DNA of 64,000 bases, from assembly GCF_026711005.1 (NCBI RefSeq), contig NZ_JAPPVJ010000004.1, forward strand, positions 186,001-250,000, in the 5' to 3' direction. Positions within the stretch are counted from its first letter, which is position 1; the number at the start of each line of letters is the position of its first letter. The notes beneath the pieces were generated by a model. That model saw only the letters and a list, made by a program, of their open reading frames with translations, was not told where the DNA came from and did no database searches. Below are positions 7,842-16,151 of this stretch, piece by piece. Source of the stretch: Sphingobacterium sp. UT-1RO-CII-1 (GTDB taxonomy: Bacteria; Bacteroidota; Bacteroidia; Sphingobacteriales; Sphingobacteriaceae). The position numbers were made by a program, and so were the translations under genes.

Positions 7842-10800
7842 ATGAAAACAAGTTTATTGTTCATTTTATTTGCTATAACTTTTATTTTTTCATGTGGTGT
7901 AAGTACACCACGAAGAGCCGAAGTACTCTTTTATGGGGCGGGTGCCGAAGGAGTATCTACATATGCCACGTGGTTAGGGGTAGAACTTTTTAAAACAGGA
8001 ATAAACCTAACTTACACAGAAGAAATTCACGAATTGACTGACGAATACCTTGGAAAGTTTGATGCTGTAATTCTTTTTGCCAATAATGATGAAATGCCTA
8101 CCGAAAATGACAAGGCGTTGCATAATTTTTTAAAATCAGGAAAAGGTCTGCTTGCATTTAATAGTACAGCAAATTCATTTAAAAATTCGACTTGGTTACA
8201 TGAATTATCTTCTCAGGGATACAGCGTTATTGAAAATAGTGCATCTGAAATTATATTGAATGAGCAAGATGTTCTGATGATCGACGATATTAATGATTTT
8301 GTAGTGTCCAATGAATCTTATGAATTGGAGAACATTCCAAATGGGGTTCAAATTATTGCAGCAAATAAAGTTAATGATCAACCTTATATGTGGATTAAGG
8401 AAGAAGGCAAGGGACGATTTTTCTATTCAGTACTTGGTGCAAAACAAGAAGTATGGAAAGATGCGTCTTTTTTAAAGCTTATTCATAAGGCAGCCTGGTG
8501 GGCTATTGGTGATTCGGTTAAAGAATTGGTAAGTAAACTAAAAGTGCCAGATGTCGGTATTTATGGAGATACAATTTCTGATTTTACAGCTAGGTATGAT
8601 GTCCCTAAAATGCAGGAGGCATTAAGTGCGGAGGAGTCTATGAAGCTAATCCAAAATCCTGTTGATTTCGAATTGAAACTATTTGCATCCGAACCCGATA
8701 TCGTTAATCCAATTGCTATGAGCTGGGATGAAAAAGGACGGCTATGGGTTGTAGAAACCGTGGATTATCCAAATAGCTTTAAAGAGATGAGTGGGCAAGC
8801 AAATGACAGAATTAAAATTTGCGAAGATACGGATGGAGATGGCGTAGCAGATAAGTTTACAGTGTTTGCAGAGGGGTTAAACATTGCGACTAGTATGACC
8901 TTTGTAAATGATGGAGTTCTTGTAGCCATGGCTCCTTATTTCATCTTTATGAAAGATACGGATGGTGATGATGTTGCCGATGTTAGAGATACGATTATGA
9001 TGGGATGGAATAAGAATGATACACATGCCGGTCCTTCCAATCTCCAATATGGTTTCGATAATAAAATTTATGGCGTAACAGGGTATGCAGGCTTTGATGG
9101 AGAAATTAATGGAAAACGGGAGCAGTTTTCTCAAGGACTTTATCGTTTTAATACAGACGGTTCTGATTTTGAATTTCTAGCGACGACAAATAACAACACT
9201 TGGGGGCTGGGAATTAGTGAAGATAATAATATTTTTATTTCGACAGCTAATAACACACACAGTGCTTTTTATTCTATGCCAGAGCGTTTCTTTCAACGTA
9301 GGCTTAAGCAAAATAAAGAGGGAATGTCCGTAAATGCTGTCCAGAAGATAGATGGTCATTATGAGGTTCATGCACTTACTCCTAATTTGAGACAGGTAGA
9401 TGTAGTAGGAGGGTTTACATCAGCTGCAGGACATCAAATGTATACTGCTCGAGATTATCCGAAATCTTATTGGAACAGGTCTGCTTTCATCACAGAACCA
9501 ACTGTAAGATTGGTGCATAATGCTATTATTGAGCCTGATGGTGCTGGGTTTAAGGAAAAAGATGGATGGAATCTTTTATCAAGTTCTGATGAATGGTTTG
9601 GACCGGTACATGCAGAAGTAGGGCCAGATGGGGCTGTTTGGGTTTTAGATTGGTATAACTTCATTATACAGCATAATGTCTTTGTGCCTGCTCAAGCACC
9701 TTCAGAAAAAGTACTTCCTTTTACAGAACAGCCACACGGGCCAGGAAATGCTTTCGAAAGTGACTTGAGAGATAAAAAGCATGGCAGAGTATATAGGGTT
9801 GTATATAAAAAAGGGAAACATGATGAAAAATATAAACTTTCTAAATCGGACCCAAGTGGATTGGTTAAAGCCCTGAAAAGTAAAAATAAATTTTGGAGGA
9901 CACATGCACAAAGACTGCTTGTTGAAAGTAAGACTAATAAGGTGACTAATGAACTGATGTCATTAGTAAAAGATAATTCGGTAGATGAAATCGGACTAAA
10001 TACAACGGCCATTCATGCAATATGGACCTTGGATGGATTAGGTTTGGTTAAATCAAATAAAGATGTTAAATCAGTAGTTATAAAGGCACTTAAACATCCA
10101 TCAGCAGGAGTAAGAAAAGCAGCTGTCCAGGTTTTGAAAGTAGAGGATGATTTGCAAGAATTGATGGCATCGGGGATTTTTAAAGATGATAATTTAAATA
10201 CAAGGTTGGCAGCATTTGTGAATCTAGCTGAAGCAAAAGCTTCCGATAAACTTGAGCAATTGTTTGGAGATCTCTATAGAGACGAGCTAAATCAAACGGA
10301 TAGGTGGTTGTCTGCAGCACTTTTCGCAGCTAGCCAAACGCATCAAAATACAATCGAAAAATTAGCTAAGGACGAACAACAAAACGAGTATTCTACCCAT
10401 GTATTACAAAGCTTGCGTGATGAGAAATATCGATTAGGTCGACGTGCTCGATTACAGTTTTCTCCCGATATATCCGCTAAAAATATTCTAATAGAGACCA
10501 AAGTCGAAAGAAAAGATAATAATAAATATAATGGACTTCTCGTTGGTCAGGGAACGTCGAAAGATGGCTATGCTGTGTTTTTTAGAGATAATAAATTGTT
10601 TTGGGAAGTTTATCAATCCGGTACTATCCACTCCATTTCGAGCGTGTCAGGTATTAGTAATTCTTTTCAGCTGCGTGCCGTGTTGGATAGTAAAAAAGGA
10701 ATGGAACTTTATGTAAATGGCACTTTGGTAGCTCATAAGAATGATGTGAAATTATTTGCAGAGCCCTTAGCACTATATTTAAGGTCAGGTGCTGATATAG

Positions 10801-11330
10801 ACGGTAAAACAGCTTTAACTTCTTATGAGGGAGGGTCTGAATTTACAGGAAATATAGATGGAGTTGATCTCAGCTTGAGTGTAGCATCAACAAAAGATTC
10901 TGCTAATGATCAGTCAAATTTAGAAAGCGAATTGATAGATGGCAATCGTTCTGCAGGAGAAACAATAGTGGTAAAAGCAGTTAAGGATATCATGCAATAT
11001 GATAAAAAAGAAATCAGTGTTAAAGCAGGAGCTAATGTGACTTTAATTTTTGAAAACCCTGATGGTATGCCACATAATTTATTGATCATCAGGCCGGGAA
11101 CTTTAGAAATAGTAGGAAAGGCGGCAGATGACATGTTGCGTAGTCCGGATGCTGCAGAGAAACAATATGTTCCAAATGTTAAAGAGGTGCTTTACCATAC
11201 ATCTTTAGTGAATTCTGGAGAAAGTGCGGTTATCAAGTTCTCTCTAAATGAGCCCGGTGACTACCCGTTTGTATGCACTTTCCCAGGACATTGGAGAGGC
11301 ATGCATGGAGTAATTAAAGTGGTTAAATAA
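7842..11330 (+). CDS. Large lipoprotein: ThuA-like, PVC-type propeller, HEAT, LamG-like and azurin-like cupredoxin domains
   Basis: 1162 residues from ATG 7842, chosen because it gives a clean lipoprotein signal with lipobox IFSC (Cys18); an ATG 27 bases earlier does not. In order: ThuA-like glutamine amidotransferase fold (about 26-230); PVC-type dehydrogenase beta-propeller (about 274-640, opening with FELKLFASEPDIVNP and containing ICEDTDGDGVAD and KDTDGDDVADVRD); HEAT-like helices (about 669-863); a concanavalin/LamG-like domain (about 881-1010); a C-terminal cupredoxin (about 1041-1162). The cupredoxin carries His1078 and the loop CTFPGHWRGM, whose Cys1145/His1150/Met1154 spacing equals that of azurin, so a type-1 copper site is likely. 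No CxxCH haem motif is present, although many relatives carry a cytochrome c domain. Probable periplasmic or surface sugar dehydrogenase feeding electrons to copper; the substrate is unknown. Confidence 0.85.
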   Translation: MKTSLLFILFAITFIFSCGVSTPRRAEVLFYGAGAEGVSTYATWLGVELFKTGINLTYTEEIHELTDEYLGKFDAVILFANNDEMPTENDKALHNFLKSGKGLLAFNSTANSFKNSTWLHELSSQGYSVIENSASEIILNEQDVLMIDDINDFVVSNESYELENIPNGVQIIAANKVNDQPYMWIKEEGKGRFFYSVLGAKQEVWKDASFLKLIHKAAWWAIGDSVKELVSKLKVPDVGIYGDTISDFTARYDVPKMQEALSAEESMKLIQNPVDFELKLFASEPDIVNPIAMSWDEKGRLWVVETVDYPNSFKEMSGQANDRIKICEDTDGDGVADKFTVFAEGLNIATSMTFVNDGVLVAMAPYFIFMKDTDGDDVADVRDTIMMGWNKNDTHAGPSNLQYGFDNKIYGVTGYAGFDGEINGKREQFSQGLYRFNTDGSDFEFLATTNNNTWGLGISEDNNIFISTANNTHSAFYSMPERFFQRRLKQNKEGMSVNAVQKIDGHYEVHALTPNLRQVDVVGGFTSAAGHQMYTARDYPKSYWNRSAFITEPTVRLVHNAIIEPDGAGFKEKDGWNLLSSSDEWFGPVHAEVGPDGAVWVLDWYNFIIQHNVFVPAQAPSEKVLPFTEQPHGPGNAFESDLRDKKHGRVYRVVYKKGKHDEKYKLSKSDPSGLVKALKSKNKFWRTHAQRLLVESKTNKVTNELMSLVKDNSVDEIGLNTTAIHAIWTLDGLGLVKSNKDVKSVVIKALKHPSAGVRKAAVQVLKVEDDLQELMASGIFKDDNLNTRLAAFVNLAEAKASDKLEQLFGDLYRDELNQTDRWLSAALFAASQTHQNTIEKLAKDEQQNEYSTHVLQSLRDEKYRLGRRARLQFSPDISAKNILIETKVERKDNNKYNGLLVGQGTSKDGYAVFFRDNKLFWEVYQSGTIHSISSVSGISNSFQLRAVLDSKKGMELYVNGTLVAHKNDVKLFAEPLALYLRSGADIDGKTALTSYEGGSEFTGNIDGVDLSLSVASTKDSANDQSNLESELIDGNRSAGETIVVKAVKDIMQYDKKEISVKAGANVTLIFENPDGMPHNLLIIRPGTLEIVGKAADDMLRSPDAAEKQYVPNVKEVLYHTSLVNSGESAVIKFSLNEPGDYPFVCTFPGHWRGMHGVIKVVK

Positions 11331-11347
11331 TTTAATGTTTAAATTTT

Positions 11348-12079
11348 ATGAAAGACTGGATTTATAATTATCGATTTGTATTGATGTTCTTATTACTTTT
11401 TGGCTCGACTTTTAAAGGTTATGCTGTTAATAATAAGAATAGCAAGCCTAAAAAAGTGTTAATGGTAGGCGGAGGCTCGTCTCATGATTTTGAACGTTGG
11501 TATAAAGGCGAAGATCTGCAATTAATTAATTCTATGCAGGGTATTTCAGCGTTTTATACAGATAATACAGATTCGATCAAATTTTATTTGAAAGATATAG
11601 ACTTACTCATTCTCACGAATAACCAACCTATCAGTAAGGAATCGCAGCAGGCTATTGAAAAATATGTTGCTAAGGGAGGACCTCTTATTTTAATGCATGC
11701 CGCTTTATGGTATAACTGGAATGATTGGCCGAAGTATAATACTGAATTGGTAGGCGGAGGAAGTACAAGTCATGAAACTTTTCAACTATTTAAAAATTTA
11801 GTTGTCAATCCTGTACATCCTATAACAGCCGGCGTTGCTTCTCAATTTGATTTTAAGGATGAATTATACCGTCATGTACCAGAACCAAACTCTTTAGGCT
11901 TGGATGTACTTGTGATTGGAGAATCTTTAGAGACAGGTAAGGTGTACCCCGTAGTTTTTACGGTAAACCATAGTAAGTCAAAAATCGTAGGTATTACTCT
12001 AGGTCATGATGAACACAGTCATTTAAGTCCTGATTATAAGAAAATAGTGAGAAATTCTGTTGAGTGGATTTTTAAATAA
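11348..12079 (+). CDS. Secreted ThuA-domain protein
   Basis: 243 residues with an N-terminal hydrophobic signal (about 9-27). The body is one ThuA-like domain: KKVLMVGGGSSHDFERWY, DLLILTNNQPISKESQQAIEK, GGPLILMHAALWYNWNDWP and VGITLGHDEHSHLS. ThuA of rhizobia takes part in trehalose use through 3-keto-trehalose, together with the Gfo/Idh protein ThuB. Here a Gfo/Idh gene follows 26 bases later. The start is 17 bases after the preceding lipoprotein gene, so co-transcription is likely. Whether the domain is catalytic or binds a sugar is not settled for the family. Confidence 0.85.
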   Translation: MKDWIYNYRFVLMFLLLFGSTFKGYAVNNKNSKPKKVLMVGGGSSHDFERWYKGEDLQLINSMQGISAFYTDNTDSIKFYLKDIDLLILTNNQPISKESQQAIEKYVAKGGPLILMHAALWYNWNDWPKYNTELVGGGSTSHETFQLFKNLVVNPVHPITAGVASQFDFKDELYRHVPEPNSLGLDVLVIGESLETGKVYPVVFTVNHSKSKIVGITLGHDEHSHLSPDYKKIVRNSVEWIFK

Positions 12080-12105
12080 ATTAAAGTTTAAATATATAAG
12101 TTACA

Positions 12106-13218
12106 ATGAGAAAAATCAATGTTGTTATCGTCGGAATGGGGTTTGGTAAGGAGTTTATTCCAATTTATCAGAAGCATCCGAACATTAATGCTGTGGGTAT
12201 CTGTACAAGGAATCAAGATACGCTTAACGAGTTGAAAGAAAAGTTCGATCTGGATGAGAATTTTATTTTTACAAATTTTGAAGATGTTGTTAAACGAGAA
12301 GATGTCGATGCTATTCATATTGTAACACCTGTGCCGGAGCATGCTAAAATGACATTAGCCTCATTAAATGCAAATAAACATACAGCGTGTACAATTCCAA
12401 TGGCTATGACTAAAGAGGATTGTGAAGCTATCGTTGAAGCTAAGCGCAGAGCTAAAAAGGTGTATATGATGATGGAAACGGCGCTTTATACACGAGAGTT
12501 TTTATATGGATTAAAACTTGCAGAAACAGGAAAGCTAGGGCGCATTCAGTTTGTCCGTGGTTCGCACATACAGGACATGAGTATGGATGGATGGGCTGAT
12601 TATTGGAAAGGATATCCACCTATGTTAAATGGGACACATGCTATCTCGCCGCTCTTAAAAATAAATAATACGGTTGCAGAGTCTGTAGTTTGTCATGGTT
12701 CTGGCCGCCTAACTGATGACTTAGCAAGTAGGTATAACTCGCCTTTTGCAGTAGAAACAGCTACTTTTAAACTTAAAAATTCCAATGTAGTTGCTGAAGC
12801 TACAAGATCACTTTTTGATGTGGTTCGTCAATATCGCGAGAGTTATGATGTATATGGTGATAAAATGTCTTTCGAATGGGAGCAATTGCAAGATGAACAT
12901 CACATAATTTTTGATGGCGGAGAAAATGCATCGAGAATTGATGTACCGGATACAGATGAAATGTTAATTCCTGAAATAGCCGACTTTACGAAACGTGAAA
13001 AAATTGATGACCCAAATCATGTTTCATTTTTACAGGGCGCAGGACACGGTGGGTCACATCCCCATTTAGTGCAGGAATTTGTGTCGGCGATAATTGAGGA
13101 ACGTGATTCAGCAGTAGATGCGGCTTTAGCAGCTAACTACACATGTGCAGGTATCTGTGCCCATGAGTCAGCAATGAAGGGGGGGATTCGTATTGAGGTT
13201 CCAACTTTTGGGCTATAA
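12106..13218 (+). CDS. Gfo/Idh/MocA-family protein with altered EKP motif
   Basis: 370 residues. The N-terminal Rossmann fold is clear (VVIVGMGFGKEFIPIYQKHP, then an NAVGICTRN strand), and the C-terminal alpha/beta domain includes the FVRGSHIQDMSMDGW and NGTHAISPLLK segments. Most family members reduce or oxidise sugars with NAD(P) and use a lysine in an EKP motif. Here the corresponding residues are Thr96-Ile97-Pro98 (context HTACTIPMAMT), so the usual lysine is absent. There is no signal peptide, so it is cytosolic. Position between ThuA and an epimerase suggests a role in keto-sugar metabolism. It could be a divergent enzyme or a non-dehydrogenase. Confidence 0.88.
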   Translation: MRKINVVIVGMGFGKEFIPIYQKHPNINAVGICTRNQDTLNELKEKFDLDENFIFTNFEDVVKREDVDAIHIVTPVPEHAKMTLASLNANKHTACTIPMAMTKEDCEAIVEAKRRAKKVYMMMETALYTREFLYGLKLAETGKLGRIQFVRGSHIQDMSMDGWADYWKGYPPMLNGTHAISPLLKINNTVAESVVCHGSGRLTDDLASRYNSPFAVETATFKLKNSNVVAEATRSLFDVVRQYRESYDVYGDKMSFEWEQLQDEHHIIFDGGENASRIDVPDTDEMLIPEIADFTKREKIDDPNHVSFLQGAGHGGSHPHLVQEFVSAIIEERDSAVDAALAANYTCAGICAHESAMKGGIRIEVPTFGL

Positions 13219-13232
13219 AAATATATAAGAAC

Positions 13233-13379
13233 TTATTCATCCCTCTTGTTGCTATAAGCAGGGATGAATAATAAGAGCTTGATTGCTTTATTAGTCATGA
13301 AAAATCAAGTAAAATTTGAAATACTGAAAAATATAGAACTGCTTTAAGGAACCTTGATTTATAAAGTGCAGTATTTCAA
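13233..13379. repeat. Two inverted repeats in the gap before the epimerase gene
   Basis: First: TTATTCATCCCT (13233-13244) and AGGGATGAATAA (13260-13271), 12 bp perfect with a 15-base loop. Second: TTGAAATACTG (13316-13326) and CAGTATTTCAA (13369-13379), 11 bp perfect with a 42-base loop. Neither has a convincing T tract. The first may be a weak terminator or processing site; the second may fold the leader of the downstream gene. Confidence 0.5.
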
Positions 13380-13442
13380 TAACCAGTAATAAGTAAACCG
13401 CTCTATTAATAAGAATAAAGAGAGCATATAGAAAATGTAAAT

Positions 13443-14291
13443 ATGAAGATAGGAATAAGCACTTTTGTATGGTCTTCTCCCTTTACTACTGCTGATTTTA
13501 ATATACTTAATAAAGTAAAAGAGTATGGGTATGATATCGTCGAAATAGCTGTAGAGGATAGGGATTTAATAGATTTTGTAAAACTTAAGGATATGTGCCG
13601 ATCTTTGGATTTGGAAATATCAATCAGTGGTGCTTTCGGTACAGAAAGGGATATCTCAAGTAATAATCCTGATTTTCGAAATAAGGGTTTATCTTATATT
13701 AAGGACTGCTTAGATATCGCGAATTATATGGAGAGTCCTATATTTGGAGGACCTTTATATTCGGCAGTAGGTAAAACTAGACTTGTGTCAGATCAGCAGA
13801 AAAGAGAAGAACGATTGTGGTGTTTGGATAATCTATCTTTAGCAACAACCTATGCTAGAGAGAAAGGGGTAAAGTTAGCTCTGGAGCCTTTAAATAGGTT
13901 CGAAACGGATATGATAAATACCGTAGATCAAGCATTAGAGCTTATCAATGAGATAAATGATGATTATTTGCAACTTCTTTTAGACACATTCCATAATAAT
14001 ATAGAAGAAAAAAGTATCCCTAATGCAATTCGCAAGATTGGTAAGAAGCTTCTGCATATTCAGGGTAATGAAAACGACAGAGGAATACCAGGTACAGGAC
14101 ATGTTGATTGGGAAGGTATTAATCAAGCGTTGATGGATATTGGGTACGAAGGGAGTATTGTCATTGAAACCTTTGGTGCGCCCTCGAAAGAGTTAGCTCG
14201 TGCAGCAAGTATATGGCGCCCGTTGGCAGAAAGTCCTGACATTTTAGCGAAGGAAGGTGCAGAATTTTTAAAAAGTATTTTTAGACGTTAA
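13443..14291 (+). CDS. Sugar epimerase/isomerase, xylose-isomerase-like TIM barrel (tagatose/psicose 3-epimerase type)
   Basis: 282 residues covering one AP-endonuclease-2-like TIM barrel. It starts MKIGISTFVWSSPF and continues with YGYDIVEIAVED. The metal-site residues of the D-tagatose/D-psicose 3-epimerase group are recognisable: Glu in LALEPLNRFE, Asp and His in LLLDTFHNNIEE, the loop HIQGNENDRGIPGTGHVDW and Glu in IVIETFG. Such enzymes move the C3 configuration of ketoses using Mn2+ or Mg2+. It is cytosolic, between a Gfo/Idh gene and an MFS permease (25 bases to the latter). The actual sugar is unknown. Confidence 0.87.
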   Translation: MKIGISTFVWSSPFTTADFNILNKVKEYGYDIVEIAVEDRDLIDFVKLKDMCRSLDLEISISGAFGTERDISSNNPDFRNKGLSYIKDCLDIANYMESPIFGGPLYSAVGKTRLVSDQQKREERLWCLDNLSLATTYAREKGVKLALEPLNRFETDMINTVDQALELINEINDDYLQLLLDTFHNNIEEKSIPNAIRKIGKKLLHIQGNENDRGIPGTGHVDWEGINQALMDIGYEGSIVIETFGAPSKELARAASIWRPLAESPDILAKEGAEFLKSIFRR

Positions 14292-14315
14292 TTATAAAAA
14301 ACTAAATCAAGTAAA

Positions 14316-15860
14316 ATGACAATTGATAATTCAATACATGTGGATGAAAATCAGGGTAAAGTTCAACCAAATATGAAGCTTTTTTGGGGATGTTTTATAG
14401 TGCTGGTTGCTTCTGCCTTTGGGTTTGTATTTCGGTCGTTTTTGATGACCGACTGGGGAGTAAAGTTTGACTTAAGTAAAACACAGCAGGGAGAGATTTT
14501 CGGTGTCAGCTTTTGGCCATTTGCATTAAGTATCGTTGTTTTTAGCTTGGTAATTGATAGAATCGGTTATAAAAAATCGATGATCTTTGCGTTTTTATGT
14601 CATCTTTCTTCTGTTATTATTACAGTTTTAGCCAATGGCTATTGGATGCTGTATTTTGGTACATTTTTATTTGCGCTGGGAAATGGAGCAGCTGAAGCAG
14701 TTATTAACCCTGTTGTAGCAACTATGTTCCCAAAAGACAAAACTAAGTGGCTTAATATCCTACATGCGGGCTGGCCCTTGGGAATAGCAATAGCTGGATT
14801 GTTGGGAATTGGCTTAATTCATCTTCAAGTAGATTGGCGAATATTAATAGCTTTTATTTTTCTTCCAACAATTGTGTATGGTCTTTTAATTATACGAGAA
14901 CAATTCCCCATAAATGAAAGGGTAAAAGCAGGGGTTAAATATATTGACATGTTGAAAGAAGTCGGCATTGTAGGGACATTAATTGTTATAGGCTTGGCTG
15001 TTTTTGAACTTGGGAATCTTTTTAATTGGAGCTTTATGACTAATGTTTTTATAATTATAGCAGGAACATTAGCCTTTGCATATTTCGTGCGTACGTGGGG
15101 ACGGCCTTTGTTTATCTTGCTATTATTGGCAATGATTCCTTTGGCAACAATGGAGCTCGGCACAGATAGTTGGATTACTGATTTAATGACTCCAGAAATG
15201 GCCAAGCTAGGCTTTCAAGGAGGTTGGGTACTCGTGTTGACTGCTGTTGTGATGGCTTTTTTAAGAATGTATAGTGGGGTGGCTGTGAAGTATTTTACCC
15301 CTCTTTCTCTATTAGCAATCAGCGCCTTAATTTCCGCTATCGGTTTGCAAATCTTATCTTTTTCTGTAGGTTACTTTATCCTCATTGCTGCTCTTCTTTA
15401 CGCTTTAGGGAAAACCTATTTATGGGGGACTATGCTTGGTCTTGTATCAGAGCTATTTCCAAGAGGAGGGGCTTTTGCTTTAAATGTAACGAGTGCGGTA
15501 GGGCAATTAGGAGTAGGCATTATTGGCGCAGTATTTTTAGGATATATACAGGATAAACAGATTGATTCGAAGTTGGCCTTATATGATGTGAATAATAATG
15601 AAAATTATCATGAAAGATTAGTTACGGAGAGTAAGACTAGTATTTTTGGTGACTACAAAGCTATAGATTATAGCTCTGTTGCTCTTCAAGATGAAAAAGT
15701 GAAAACAGTTCTGAAAGATGTAGAGAATGACGCTAAAAAATCTGCACTATCATCTGTATCGTTAATTCCCATGGGATTATTTGTTTTTTACATAGCATTG
15801 ATTATTTATTTTAAAAGAAAAGGAGGTTATAAACCGGTAATTATGAGAGAAAAGACCTAG
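14316..15860 (+). CDS. MFS sugar permease
   Basis: 514 residues with about 12 hydrophobic helices. Helix 2-3 text VVFSLVIDRIGYKKSMIFAF matches the conserved MFS loop, and GTFLFALGNGAAEAVINPVVATMFPKDKTK is a pattern (here split by me) seen in sugar and organic-acid permeases. A soluble stretch of about 70 residues (roughly 415-480) separates the last two helices, which is unusual. It closes the catabolic module and is followed at once by a terminator that overlaps its stop codon. The probable job is inner-membrane import of the sugar processed by the preceding genes. Confidence 0.85.
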   Translation: MTIDNSIHVDENQGKVQPNMKLFWGCFIVLVASAFGFVFRSFLMTDWGVKFDLSKTQQGEIFGVSFWPFALSIVVFSLVIDRIGYKKSMIFAFLCHLSSVIITVLANGYWMLYFGTFLFALGNGAAEAVINPVVATMFPKDKTKWLNILHAGWPLGIAIAGLLGIGLIHLQVDWRILIAFIFLPTIVYGLLIIREQFPINERVKAGVKYIDMLKEVGIVGTLIVIGLAVFELGNLFNWSFMTNVFIIIAGTLAFAYFVRTWGRPLFILLLLAMIPLATMELGTDSWITDLMTPEMAKLGFQGGWVLVLTAVVMAFLRMYSGVAVKYFTPLSLLAISALISAIGLQILSFSVGYFILIAALLYALGKTYLWGTMLGLVSELFPRGGAFALNVTSAVGQLGVGIIGAVFLGYIQDKQIDSKLALYDVNNNENYHERLVTESKTSIFGDYKAIDYSSVALQDEKVKTVLKDVENDAKKSALSSVSLIPMGLFVFYIALIIYFKRKGGYKPVIMREKT

Positions 15861-15877
15861 GGTAGCATCTAGGTCTT
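15852..15877 (+). terminator. Hairpin terminator of the catabolic gene cluster
   Basis: AAGACCTAG (15852-15860) and CTAGGTCTT (15869-15877), 9 bp perfect with an 8-base loop, then a T-rich tail. The left arm includes the permease stop codon. It separates the catabolic genes from the Sus-type genes. Confidence 0.75.
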
Positions 15878-16119
15878 ATTTGTTTCGTTTTAGTTTAATT
15901 GTTATCAATATATGAGCTGGAGCTCATGTAAGGGAAGGAGGTGTTTTTTATGTTTTTTTAGACTTTCAATAAAGGATTTAAATATTCCTTTTAGTTAATA
16001 AACTTAAATAGAGTGTCTTTTGTAAGCTTATGAAAGGAGACAAAGCACTCTGAGTAATTATGATTTTAGCATTGTTAAAACCCATTTTAAACAGCGCTAA
16101 ATACAATTTTTAATTAACC

Positions 16120-16136
16120 AATGTAATATTTACATT
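16120..16136. promoter_or_regulatory. Inverted repeat upstream of the Sus-type operon (possible operator)
   Basis: AATGTAA-TAT-TTACATT, a perfect 7-bp inverted repeat with a 3-base centre, ending 15 bases before the first gene of the operon. Size and symmetry suit a dimeric regulator. AT-rich sequence makes chance symmetry possible. Confidence 0.35.
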
Positions 16137-16151
16137 ATAAAAACTAAGTAT

